A DNA stretch of 64,000 nucleotides, taken from Micrococcaceae bacterium. GTDB lineage: Bacteria; Actinomycetota; Actinomycetes; Actinomycetales; Micrococcaceae. The DNA lies in contig JABXHI010000073.1 in the NCBI GenBank assembly GCA_013393415.1, forward strand, positions 1 to 64,000. The letters run 5' to 3'. A model generated the notes under the pieces. That model did no database searches, was not told the DNA's origin, and saw only the letters and a list, made by a program, of their open reading frames with translations. Of this stretch, positions 55,107 through 63,911 are shown one piece after another; position 1 is the stretch's first letter; each line of letters opens with the position of its first letter. The translations under genes and the position numbers were made by a program.

Positions 55107-56495
55107 CTAGGTCTGAGAATTCACAAGTGGCTTCTCTTCAGCACGCGGTTGTTTTGTCTTTCGCTGTTGCGAGCGTTTGAGTACGCCAAGTGAGCCGCCA
55201 AGAATGCCCAAAGGAACGAGGAGGACAAGGAAGAAGCCGCCAAGGCCTATTCCTGCGCCAGCTACGACTCCTCCAGCTGCGCCAAGCCCTGCCGATCCGA
55301 GTCGTGCATAAAGCTCCATGACGCCCAGGCCGGTGCCCTTGAGGTCAGCTGGATAAGCCTCGACCGTGAGCATATTGCGTGTCGGGCCCACGGCCGCAGG
55401 GATGAAGAAACCTGCCGCTGTCAACGTGATGAGCAAGGTGCCGAAGCTGGCGTCCGAAGTGACGCTTACCAGGATTGCGGTAAGGGCTGCAAGAGTTATA
55501 GCTGCCGCGACTGTACGATACATCGGTAGTTTGACCAGCACCGAACCCAGGAGGAGCATGCTCAGTACGCTGGCAAAGCCGTAGAGTGCGAAGATGGTGC
55601 TGCTCTGGGCGGTATCCATGCCGGGGGAGGGCTGCTGCAAGAGTAGCGGTAAGTACTGCACAATGACCATCTGGGTTCCCAAAGAAAAGAATGCAAAAAG
55701 CCATAAGGCGATCGTGGTTCGCCGGAAGGTAGCCGTGAGAAGCTGTTTCATTCCGCGGGTGGAGTGACTGGAGATTTCCGCACCCACCAGGTCGATGTTT
55801 TCGACGTTAATTTGTGGGTTGATTCGCCGCAGCGCGTGGCGCGCACGGCCGTGATGTCCTTTGTGGGCCAAGAGTGTTGGGGATTCGGGGATGATGAGCC
55901 AAATCAGCCCAATGAAAATGAGCGGAAGGATGCCGCCCAGGTACATGAGGGTTTGCCACCCCAGGGTAGGGAGTACAAACCCTGCCAGGACCGCACCGAG
56001 TGAGGTGCCGATTCCAAGTCCAGCATATGAGGCGGCAACCATGGCGGCCCGCTGTTTTCCAGGAATGAGGTCTGATAGCAGTGCAACGCCGGTCGGTAGG
56101 ACTGCACCAACGCCTAGGCACGCGAGGAAACGCCAGGTCATGAACATATTGAAGTCTAGTGAGGTGCCACCGAGCCCAGTTCCGATCGCAAAGAGTAGAC
56201 CGGCAGCAATCAGTACCACCTTCCGGCCTAAGGCGTCTGATAGGCGTCCAGAAATCAGGGCGCCGATGCCCATAAAGATAAAGCCGCCAGTGACAACGAT
56301 GGAAATTCCCCCGCCGACCGAGAGGCCCCACTCAGCGATAAGGGAGGGAAAGATGTGGCTGACGATTGTAGCGTCCATGCCATCAGTAACAAATAGGAAG
56401 AAGAGGAGGCCGAAAAATAGCCAGTGGCGCCAGTTGAGGCCACCGACATTTATGGCATCCGACAACGTGTGTCCAGTGAGAGCTTTGGTAGACAT
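55107..56495 (-). CDS. MFS transporter, aromatic acid:H+ symporter type
   Basis: Twelve-helix major-facilitator transporter of 462 aa resembling the AAHS family (BenK/PcaK/MhpT). The signature in helix 1, LFFLFVTDGMDATIVSHIFP, has the D-x-x-D-type segment, and loop 2-3 reads GRLSDALGRKVVL. It probably imports the aromatic substrate. ATG 56495 (AAGG before it) is chosen; an open frame further upstream is not needed. It is divergent from the TetR gene, and two operator-like motifs lie between them. The predicted gene follows the flavoprotein gene's promoter side in the same orientation. Confidence 0.9.
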   Translation of the reverse strand: MSTKALTGHTLSDAINVGGLNWRHWLFFGLLFFLFVTDGMDATIVSHIFPSLIAEWGLSVGGGISIVVTGGFIFMGIGALISGRLSDALGRKVVLIAAGLLFAIGTGLGGTSLDFNMFMTWRFLACLGVGAVLPTGVALLSDLIPGKQRAAMVAASYAGLGIGTSLGAVLAGFVLPTLGWQTLMYLGGILPLIFIGLIWLIIPESPTLLAHKGHHGRARHALRRINPQINVENIDLVGAEISSHSTRGMKQLLTATFRRTTIALWLFAFFSLGTQMVIVQYLPLLLQQPSPGMDTAQSSTIFALYGFASVLSMLLLGSVLVKLPMYRTVAAAITLAALTAILVSVTSDASFGTLLITLTAAGFFIPAAVGPTRNMLTVEAYPADLKGTGLGVMELYARLGSAGLGAAGGVVAGAGIGLGGFFLVLLVPLGILGGSLGVLKRSQQRKTKQPRAEEKPLVNSQT

Positions 56496-56550
56496 TTTTA
56501 AACCTTGCATGAAACTAGGAGTTGGCTGACCGTCCTGCGATACAGGCCGT

Positions 56551-56658
56551 GTCGTATCGAATATACATGAAGAGTCAGTGTTATGCATCACATTTATTGA
56601 AGTTTTTTCTGGAGCGTTTTGTGATGGCGATCCAAAGGTGACCGTATCGCATCGAATA
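56551..56658. promoter_or_regulatory. Two operator-like motifs, tetR/MFS divergent region
   Basis: GTCGTATCGAATATACAT (56551-56568, weaker) and ACCGTATCGCATCGAATA (56641-56658, exact core CGTATCGCATCG). They lie in the 180-base gap between the MFS and TetR genes, where an autoregulated TetR protein would be expected to bind. Confidence 0.65.
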
Positions 56659-56675
56659 GATGTAGTATCGGCTGC

Positions 56676-57263
56676 ATGGCAGTACGTAGTGAAGCAAGTC
56701 ATAAGGCGATTCTTGATGCAACGATGGAACTCCTAGACCCAGATAGCGGCGAGGGAATATCGGTGCAGAAGCTATCGATTGAACGAATAGCTCGAGTGGC
56801 CGGTGTCAGTAAGACCACGATCTATCGGTGGTGGCCCAGTAAAGTTGCGGTCGTTATTGATAGTTTCGTAGCCAGCCATATTGCGCGTACTCCCATACGC
56901 GAGGATTTGCCAGGACTCGAGGCGCTACGCGAGCATATGGGGGCGCTTGTCGAGACGTACGCGAGCCATGAGGGGCGTCTTGTCTCGCAACTGATCGCCG
57001 AGTGCCAGCACGATGAGAGTGCGATGAACGAGTTCAAGGAACGGTTTTGGCATAATCGGCGTGACGCGGCTGTCTCGATAATCCGGCGTGCCCAAGAAGA
57101 AGGGGGTATCTGGTCGGAACTGGACCCTGTTGGTGTTGCCGATTTAATATACGCTCCGATTTATTTCCGCTTACTGTTCCAATCCGGGCGCTTGGAGCGA
57201 GCGTGGAGCGACCGGGTCCTTGATCTAGCGTTGGCTGGTTTGACCCCGCGTGAGAACGCCTGA
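56676..57263 (+). CDS. TetR-family transcriptional regulator
   Basis: Regulator of 195 aa with an N-terminal TetR HTH (IERIARVAGVSKTTIYRWWP, residues ~30-50) and a helical C-terminal ligand domain (VADLIYAPIYFRLLFQSGRL, as in TetR_C-type members of the AcrR group). It is divergent from the AAHS transporter gene and probably represses the catabolic island through the CGWAWCGNAYCG motif, relieved by a pathway compound (inference). ATG 56676 lies 18 bases after the exact-core site. Confidence 0.9.
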   Translation: MAVRSEASHKAILDATMELLDPDSGEGISVQKLSIERIARVAGVSKTTIYRWWPSKVAVVIDSFVASHIARTPIREDLPGLEALREHMGALVETYASHEGRLVSQLIAECQHDESAMNEFKERFWHNRRDAAVSIIRRAQEEGGIWSELDPVGVADLIYAPIYFRLLFQSGRLERAWSDRVLDLALAGLTPRENA

Positions 57264-57434
57264 GTGCCGGTTCTCTGAGTTGCTGTCCGGGCTTTGTATG
57301 AGAGGTTGCTTTGCAGGTTTTGGGCATTTTGGAGGCGATCACGGTGAGGGCTTGGACAGTGCGGCCTATCAGAGCTTTAATCAGCGGCTAGGGCCATTGC
57401 ACCAAGGTAGGCCGGTGATAAATCGCCTTGCTTT

Positions 57435-58498
57435 GTCGTGGGCGATGAGGTTGATGTGAACGTAATGTTTTCCGACCGGGACCTCAGCGTCGGTCAGTGG
57501 GGAAGACGCGTACGCGGAAGAACAACAATCCATCTGGGCGCAGTCCTATACGGCCACGATGATTGGGCCGTCGAAAACGCTGACGTGCGCAGGATTGACC
57601 ACGTTGCCCACACCGGTGACCTACCCGGAAGCGGCTTTGTTGCAGAAGGGGCTTATTGGCGCAGATTCTTAGGGAGCGGAGCGGTGCGGCTGCGTTCGGC
57701 TGAGGACGCCTCTTCCGCCACTGGCTCACGACGCAGAAAGAAAGCGCCGATCGTGCCGGCGAGTGTAGCGAACACCACTACAGAGAAAATAGCAAGCACG
57801 ACATGGAGAATGCGGGCGAAGACTGTGTCTGCGCTGAAGCCGGACCCGGTTACCGTCGCCAGCGCGGCCTCGTAGAGGGCATCAAGATAACTCGAGTAAT
57901 CAGCGAATATGTACAGTAGCTGACTTGCCGCCAGAATGATGATCGCGGTGACCGCTAGTAGCCAGGCAACCCGATTCGAGAGCAACTTCTCTGCGGATCG
58001 TGAACCGCGAACTCCCGCCGAGAGCACCCTGCCAAATCGTGCGACGCGCAAGATCCGAAAGGCCCGTAACGCGCGGAAGAATCGGAAAAATGGCACCAGC
58101 AGAAAAATAACCTGCCACCAGTTTTTGCGCCAAAAGTTGCCTTGGAACCGAGCAATATACGCTCGCAAGAAGAACTCGGCGACGAACACACCCCAAAGGC
58201 CCCAACTGACGACCGTGAGCACCACTTGGCCGGTTGGGTCTGTGACAAGGAGCTGTGCGAGTACGACCAGGAGGAAAATGATGCCTAGGACGCCCATCGG
58301 GCGGTCAAGGCGTTGTGCGAGATATTCTGCATCGATGAGCCGCTGTTGATCGTCAGCCATCAGTCACTCCCTCCGTCAACGTTCTGAGCTAAGAAACCTG
58401 CTCAAAGGTTACCGTTCGAGCATTGCACGGAATGCGCCGAGACCCCAAGGGCAGGTGCTCCACCAAGCAACGGTATTTGTCGAGACGCCTCCTCACGG
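57435..58498. repeat. Segmental duplication, copy B
   Basis: Similar to 25813-26951. It starts inside a truncated YdcF tail (GATGAGGTTGATGTGAACG at 57444), passes the EEQQSIWAQ block (~57519), the channel gene and its leader, and ends at CCTCCTCAC (58497), where sequence switches to a fragment of the middle of the YdcF gene. The left flank (57264-57434) has no supported gene. Confidence 0.85.
57653..58360 (-). CDS. Voltage-gated-type ion channel protein, copy B
   Basis: Protein of 235 aa, nearly identical to that at 26108-26815: the same six-helix plan, S4 segment RFFRALRAFRILRVARFGRV, and the same unusual pore ATVTGSGFS. Differences are scattered and conservative, the frame is intact, and the tail differs slightly (RSRTAPLPKNLRQ). 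Retention of two intact copies while the flanking YdcF sequence decayed suggests the channel is under selection. Confidence 0.8.
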   Translation of the reverse strand: MADDQQRLIDAEYLAQRLDRPMGVLGIIFLLVVLAQLLVTDPTGQVVLTVVSWGLWGVFVAEFFLRAYIARFQGNFWRKNWWQVIFLLVPFFRFFRALRAFRILRVARFGRVLSAGVRGSRSAEKLLSNRVAWLLAVTAIIILAASQLLYIFADYSSYLDALYEAALATVTGSGFSADTVFARILHVVLAIFSVVVFATLAGTIGAFFLRREPVAEEASSAERSRTAPLPKNLRQ

Positions 58499-58703
58499 CG
58501 GTGGCGGATCTGGTGCTAGTGACGACCCCGTTCCTCTGTCGCACTACTGGCAATCCGGTGGGCGATAAGGCGTCCCGTGCATTTCACCTGAGGAAGCCAT
58601 CACGAGTGGTGAAGCCTATTCCGATTAGTGACGTAGTAGCTGCGGATTCGTGGGTTCACTGCCAACGGTCACTGATGAATATTATGCGTTCCGAACTCGC
58701 GGA
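58499..58703 (+). pseudogene. Fragment of YdcF-like gene
   Basis: GTGGCGGATCTGGTGCTAGT onward parallels the middle of the gene at 25592-25800 (there GTGGCGGTTCTGGTGCTGCT), including counterparts of the EEAATIGEAYSISD and VVTDEYHAFRTR regions, but with indels that destroy the frame. The tail of the same gene lies on the other side of the channel gene (57435-57515), so the copy was rearranged. Confidence 0.75.
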
Positions 58704-59071
58704 GCGAGACCTGCGTGAGTCAGCCTCATGGCCGGTGTTATCTTGGGGTGGAGTGCGTTTCGTGGCCGATCCTCCCTGCGTGACATGGAACGCCAAAATC
58801 TTAATCCGACAGAGTCTACTAAGTGAGCTTCAAAGATTGTCGGTCGAATGGCCGTTGCCGTGGTGAGCCTAGCCGCAGTAGTACCGCTGTCCTGTGGCTC
58901 AGCATCCCGTTGAGACGAAGCCACGCAGATGTCCTCGTGATTTCCTAATTTGAAGGTGATTCTGCATGCCGAGACCTTGATTTTTTTCGGCTGTTGGGCT
59001 CCGATCGCGAATTACCATGACGGCGGCGGGGGAGAGGGACATGGAGTTTGCACCGATAGAAAACGGGGTCA

Positions 59072-59225
59072 TCATAAAAGGGCGTGTGGTTGATCTCTGA
59101 ATCCGCGGTGCCAGAGCAGTACTTGGGTGAGGCAGTGCAGGATGTTTCGGAAACCCAGAGCGGTGCCGCGGAGGTATTCGATTCTGCCAAATGCTGCTCG
59201 TAGAGCCTCCTGGACGATCAAGGTT
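59072..59225 (-). pseudogene. ISL3-type transposase C-terminal remnant
   Basis: The minus strand from about 59225 to a TGA at 59072 reads IVQEALRAAFGRIEYLRGTA, LGFRNILHCLTQVLLWHRGF, RDQPHALL. This matches the C-terminal end of ISL3-type transposases of Micrococcales (the ALGFRN...GFR pattern). No start or upstream domains remain. From 58704 to 59559 nothing else is supported. Confidence 0.65.
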
Positions 59226-59559
59226 GTGAAGTAGGGCACTACGAAATGAATGGCCTAGAGATTTCTATATTGGTCTTGGAGGCGGAGCTTACACAGGACC
59301 TTGTAACGGTCCCTTCCATTGCAATCTGACGCCATTTCCGCTGTGGAGCGAAGCTTTGGAATCGCCCAGAATGTACAACGACAACGAGGCTAAGATTGTC
59401 GGGTAGTCGTGTGGCGTGGGACCCTCGGCCTACCCTTATATGATCGTTTGAAACTGCGATGCTTTAGGATCGGCGAGTTTCAGTTTGGACATCAATTTGC
59501 CCATAATTTATCGGCAGGGAAATTACCAGTGGTCCTCGCCTGAGTTAGGAGAAAAGTAA

Positions 59560-61074
59560 TTGAGACCCCGGATCAATTTTGTCGTCGAGAACGTTGGTGA
59601 TGGGCCAAGTTCTACCTCTAATACGTTCACCTTAGTCCGTGATAACTGGGATGATTTCCGGTTTAAAACCATGTACGTCCTGCATTATACGAACCGGAAG
59701 CGAGAGAGCATAGAAATCGGGGCGCTTAAAATTGGTGAATTTGATCTCGGAAATCGAGGTGGGAGTCCGACGCTTCCAGCTTCGTTTAAGGCACTCGGTG
59801 CTGGTCAGTTTTCTCTTGGACAAGAACGAGAATATTATGAGAGGTTGCGGGATTTAGACGGAGAACTCGGACAGATGGTGCTGGAGGCCTTGAACGATAT
59901 CGCACTGGACGAGAATCTTTTTGAGAGGGCGTTCGAAGAACGGGTGACGACAGCGTCTCTGTTTAGGAACATCACGTCAGGTACGGTCCAAGGACAGTTT
60001 CGACGCATCGCATTGGGCGGGGCAGCTTTAACGAGTTACGATTTCAGCTATTTGTATCCCGAGCGAGACGGTGTCGGACAGGCCGAATTAGAGTTTCGGG
60101 TCGAGCCCGGTTCCATGCCTCCCTCAAATATTCATGTACTGATAGGGAGCAATGGAGCCGGGAAAACGACTCTACTCCGAAACATGCGAGCCTCGTTGCT
60201 TGGCTCCGACTCCGGAGACGGAAGCTTTTATGATCCCGACCCAGAAGCGGAGGGGATTCCATTTGTTAACCTCGTAACCGTAACGTTTTCCGCATTCGAT
60301 CCCTTTAACCCTGCCGAGGATGGTCAGAGTGACGGCGCAACTCTAATGAATCATTATATTGGACTGAAATCCGGGTATACAGAGGAGACAACTAAAACTA
60401 ACCAGGATCTCGCAAACGATTTTCTAGAAAGCATTAAATACTGTTGGCAAGGAGCACGACGAACCCGATGGCAACAGGCCGTCGATGTTTTGTGTTCCGA
60501 CCCCTTACTAGCGGATTCACATATCATTGAAGCATTGGATACAGCGTCAACGTTGGTCAGTGATGAAGAGATTCTCGAGGCGTTTTCTGTGCTTAGCTCG
60601 GGCCACAAGATCGTCTTATTGACTGCAACTAAGTTGGTTCAAACGGTCGAAGAGAAAACGCTCATTCTGTTAGACGAGCCAGAGGCACACCTCCACCCAC
60701 CGTTACTGTCGGCATTTATCCGGGCTGTTTCTGAATTATTAGAGGATAGAAATGGTGTAGCTATCTTGGCTACACACTCGCCAGTGATTCTGCAAGAGGT
60801 GCCTAAAGATTGTGTTTACCGGATCAGCCGCGTGGGGAACTTGATCAAAGCAGAGCGACTCGGTGTCGAAACTTTTGGGGAGGACGTTGGCACATTAACT
60901 TCCGCGGTGTTTGGACTTGAGGTCACTAAAACCGGATTCCATCGGTTGCTCCTGAAAGCGCTTTCTGAAAGTGATGGTTCGTATAGAGGTGCCCTGCGAT
61001 TATTCGATCGACAACTAGGCGGAGAAGCACGGGCAATATTGCGGAGCCGTTCCTCGAGCGATGGCGGGCAATAA
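59560..61074 (+). CDS. ptuA: Septu-like AAA ATPase (PtuA-like)
   Basis: ATPase of 504 aa. Walker A GSNGAGKTTLL lies at about residue 196, signature region LSSGHKIVLLTATKL at about 347, Walker B LILLDEPEAHLHPP at about 368 and the H-loop ATHSP at about 405. The layout with a long insertion between A and B is that of OLD/PtuA-type defence ATPases. The TTG start at 59560 follows AGGAGAAAAG. Its stop overlaps the ATG of an HNH nuclease gene (TAATG). ATPase plus HNH is the Septu (PtuAB) anti-phage arrangement. No reverse transcriptase gene is present, so it is not a retron effector here. Low-GC codon use suggests transfer. Confidence 0.85.
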   Translation: MRPRINFVVENVGDGPSSTSNTFTLVRDNWDDFRFKTMYVLHYTNRKRESIEIGALKIGEFDLGNRGGSPTLPASFKALGAGQFSLGQEREYYERLRDLDGELGQMVLEALNDIALDENLFERAFEERVTTASLFRNITSGTVQGQFRRIALGGAALTSYDFSYLYPERDGVGQAELEFRVEPGSMPPSNIHVLIGSNGAGKTTLLRNMRASLLGSDSGDGSFYDPDPEAEGIPFVNLVTVTFSAFDPFNPAEDGQSDGATLMNHYIGLKSGYTEETTKTNQDLANDFLESIKYCWQGARRTRWQQAVDVLCSDPLLADSHIIEALDTASTLVSDEEILEAFSVLSSGHKIVLLTATKLVQTVEEKTLILLDEPEAHLHPPLLSAFIRAVSELLEDRNGVAILATHSPVILQEVPKDCVYRISRVGNLIKAERLGVETFGEDVGTLTSAVFGLEVTKTGFHRLLLKALSESDGSYRGALRLFDRQLGGEARAILRSRSSSDGGQ

Positions 61075-61956
61075 TGTATTCTCTTCCACGCCCCACGATT
61101 ACGGCAAACGAAATATATAGCGTTTCATTCTCAAAAATTAGATCCGTGGAGTTAAGGGGGCGTCATGAGCTTGAAACCGTGGAAATTCGTCGTGCATCGA
61201 AGCAACTCGCAGAGGCTGCTGAGAGCGGAAATTTGGAAACTCTTGACCCAGAAGACTTCCAGCCTGTAAAAGTCTCCGTTAAGGAAATGGTGAATTTGTT
61301 CGAGCGAGGATTACAGGCGAAAGCTGCGCCGGGTAGGTGGTTTTATGATGAACTCGTATCGGCGGCGCCCTACGAACAATGCCCTTATTGTGGTGAGCGC
61401 AGAATAGAATCAGTCGACCATTATCTGCCCAAAAAAAGACTACAGCGCTTTATCAGTAGATCCAGGAAATTTGGTGCCTGCTTGCAGCGACTGCAATCGC
61501 TTCAAAGGCAGTTATCGCCCTTCACAAGGTGAGTCGGCGCTGCTTCACCCGTATTTTGACAGCGTGGATGGTTGTCGATGGCTTTATGCAGAGCTTGAAG
61601 AAACTCGGCCCCCGAGAGTTCGTTTTAGAATCAAAACTGAGCATGTTCAAGATGAGGGCACAGCGGCGCGTTTACTGGCACACTTCCGTGTATTCAAGCT
61701 GGGGGATTTGTACGCTTCTCACGCAGGCCAAGCCATTCGCCGTCTTGAGCAGCGCTTACCAAAAGTTTTTAGAGAGAAGGGTGCGTCGGGAGTGCGCGAA
61801 CAACTCTTGGATGAGGCAGAAATTCACTCGGACGGAAAGACGAATTCGTGGGGCCGCGCGCTTCACGAATGCTTAGCGGAGAGTGATTGGTATTGCTCAG
61901 AATATTTCGGCCAATCAGATGTCCCCAGTCGCATGACAGAACGACCATCTGCGTAA
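61074..61956 (+). pseudogene. ptuB: HNH nuclease (PtuB-like), frameshifted in an A7 tract
   Basis: The first frame (61074-61532) carries the CPYCGERR zinc knuckle and SVDHYLPKK, then goes off frame. The +1 frame continues with DYSALSVDPGNLVPACSDCN, RFKGSY, then LGDLYASHAGQAIRRLEQRL and a C-terminal NSWGRALHECLAESDWYCSE, ending at 61956. The break lies in CCCAAAAAAAGAC (A7 at ~61433-61439): with one A fewer, a complete HNH nuclease of 293 aa with both CxxC motifs results. It may be a real inactivating slip, a phase-variable tract, a recoding site or a sequencing error. Start codon overlaps the ptuA stop. Confidence 0.85.
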
Positions 61957-62180
61957 ACCCGGATCGCGTGCGGCCGCCCTTGGCTGGGCCTTAAAGAATA
62001 AGAGTCGGCTTGAACGGAATCACTTTCGAGCACGTATGAAAGGTTCTGCCGACCACTATTATTAGAAGTTCGATAAGTACCGACGCAGTGCCAAAAACTT
62101 CTGCCGCGGCACCTACAAGAGCAAAACTAGCCCACATCTTAGAAGTACGACTAGGTCATCCCACTTGCGCCTGTTGCGGA

Positions 62181-63527
62181 TCAATCAAGCGGCACGAATT
62201 TGTTAGCGAGCGGGTCAAATGTTAATGCAGCGTTGAGCGATTTCGGTTTGGCACCCAGCTGCAAACCAATCCAGAACCGCACCATCAAAAGATTATCGCG
62301 CAGCGTGTTCAACTGCAGAAGAGAGTCACTCTCATTCCGGTCAGGATGCTTTGCGCCCATGAAAGCTGCGGTTGCTCGTTCCGCCCATTCATCGATACCT
62401 TCAATAGGGGTACTCTCCATATCGTCGGCAATAACCTTCAGGCCAGACTTAAAGCTCATTTGCTTTCGACTGTTAAGATTCTTGCCTTCGTGTTTCTGGG
62501 TATCAATGAGATAACCGAGTGCTTCCAGCGCAATACCACTCTGTACCAGGCTTGGTTGTCCCCAAGGGTGTTCAGAGCGAAGAATGTTCATTAGTGGTGC
62601 GATTACGCGACTATAAGTCTTGCGCAGTTGAAGCCAACGAGCTATGCCGCGGGGTCCTATTTCATTATAAGGGAACAGAAAATTTGGAGTTCGCGCCCAT
62701 GGCTCGTGAGGCGGAAACCTGTGAGTTTCAACCGGTAACCAACGTTCGCCCATTGCGTCCCCACTGATCGAAGTCTCGGGATCATCTGTCCTTTGTGCAC
62801 TAAGGCGACTAATGCCGAACGGCTTCCAAGCGGTAATCGACACCAAATCGAGGATTGCTTGGTGCACTTCTAAATGTTCACCCCAGGACCGAGCCCGCTT
62901 GACGGTTGTAAAAAGCTCGACCCCCTCATAGGCCAAGAAACTGTCGTTGGGGCGTTCGATTCTCCACGTCGACTTCATTTCAAGATTCAGAGTACGAGCT
63001 AATTGTATTGGTGTCGCATTGTCGAGTTTCATTTCAAAGGATTGCAGTCTATTGGAGTCGCTTATCTCACGTTCAACGGACATACTACTCAGGCGGGTCC
63101 AAGCTGCGAGAGCAGGGAGGTCACTGCGAAGTCCTTGGATTTTTTCATATTTGAGGTGTGTAGCACCTAGCACAGCAAAATTAGCTACAATGCGCCCCTC
63201 ACCAATTTTGTGGTTGCAGTGGAAATCAGCGGCCCGGCAACCGACGAGGACGACGGTCCCCCGGGGATCACCCATGAGTAGGACTCGTGGAGGCCTATAC
63301 TCATATAGTGTTCGGTCCGGATCATCGCCAAAGTGGATTGTATCGTCTGCCCACCATCTGCCATAGGGGTCTTCCGCACCCCAAACATGCTGCAAAGGAA
63401 CCGTCAGTTCGATGACTTTGCCCGTGTTCTGCAGCATAACGGCAATGCTCTCCGTCCCAGGATTGCCATCAATGAACCATCCGAGCCGCGGTTTTCCTGG
63501 TACGAGTTTATTCTCAGTGTTCGACAT
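62181..63527 (-). CDS. ApeA-like HEPN protein (putative defence)
   Basis: Protein of 448 aa. The N-terminal half has the shape of ApeA N-terminal domain 1 (GWFIDGNPGTESIAVMLQNT, then RPPRVLLMGDPRGTVVLVG and ATHLKYEKIQGLRSDLPALA, AWTRLSS). The C-terminal half is helical and contains FMGAKHPDRNESDSLLQLNT followed by LRDNLLMVRFWIGLQLG, as expected of a HEPN region with a Lys-His-x-Asp-Arg motif. ApeA proteins are single-gene abortive-infection RNases. It is convergent with the Septu-like pair, and together they form a small defence segment. Assignment is by pattern, not by search. No gene is seen from 61957 to 62180. Confidence 0.6.
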   Translation of the reverse strand: MSNTENKLVPGKPRLGWFIDGNPGTESIAVMLQNTGKVIELTVPLQHVWGAEDPYGRWWADDTIHFGDDPDRTLYEYRPPRVLLMGDPRGTVVLVGCRAADFHCNHKIGEGRIVANFAVLGATHLKYEKIQGLRSDLPALAAWTRLSSMSVEREISDSNRLQSFEMKLDNATPIQLARTLNLEMKSTWRIERPNDSFLAYEGVELFTTVKRARSWGEHLEVHQAILDLVSITAWKPFGISRLSAQRTDDPETSISGDAMGERWLPVETHRFPPHEPWARTPNFLFPYNEIGPRGIARWLQLRKTYSRVIAPLMNILRSEHPWGQPSLVQSGIALEALGYLIDTQKHEGKNLNSRKQMSFKSGLKVIADDMESTPIEGIDEWAERATAAFMGAKHPDRNESDSLLQLNTLRDNLLMVRFWIGLQLGAKPKSLNAALTFDPLANKFVPLD

Positions 63528-63680
63528 TGTGCTCGCTAATCATTGAATCTCATACTTTCGAGATGCAGCTCTATACGACATATCAAATAGATAACTGGTG
63601 CTCTAACTTTGTTGCTGTGAACTTTCAGGGTGTGTGAAAGTCTGCCATTCTCTCACCCAAGCTTACCGGCGCAATGGGCC

Positions 63681-63911
63681 TCACTGGTGTGCTGGGGCAA
63701 TAGCGTGGCCGAGAACAGGTTCTCGCGTTTCAAGATCGATTTCTACCATCACCAACGGTTCGACAGCGACTGCGAAGCGGAAGCCGTCATCAGGTGCTCT
63801 ATCGAGTCCTTGTACAGCCGATGCCGACTCAACGAGCGTGCCGGTGGGCTTCCACTCATCAACGTCGGAGATGACGATGACACCGGTTGCCAAGAGCCCT
63901 TGCCCGTTCAA
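63681..63911 (-). CDS. Possible hypothetical protein at window end
   Basis: A 76-codon frame: MNGQGLLATGVIVISDVDEW and later GFRFAVAVEPLVMVEIDLET. The regular alternating hydrophobic pattern looks coding, but there is no ribosome site, and the upstream part out to 64000 reads better in another frame (MSAHLLNVRNAKPLQPS). It may be part of a longer broken gene cut by the window edge. No family recognised. The rest of 63528-64000 holds nothing else supported. Confidence 0.3.
   Translation of the reverse strand: MNGQGLLATGVIVISDVDEWKPTGTLVESASAVQGLDRAPDDGFRFAVAVEPLVMVEIDLETREPVLGHAIAPAHQ

Noticed and set aside
59560-61956. Retron (Ec78-type) with PtuAB effector
   Set aside because: No reverse transcriptase gene or msr/msd-like structure lies in the window near the pair; a stand-alone Septu-like system fits better.
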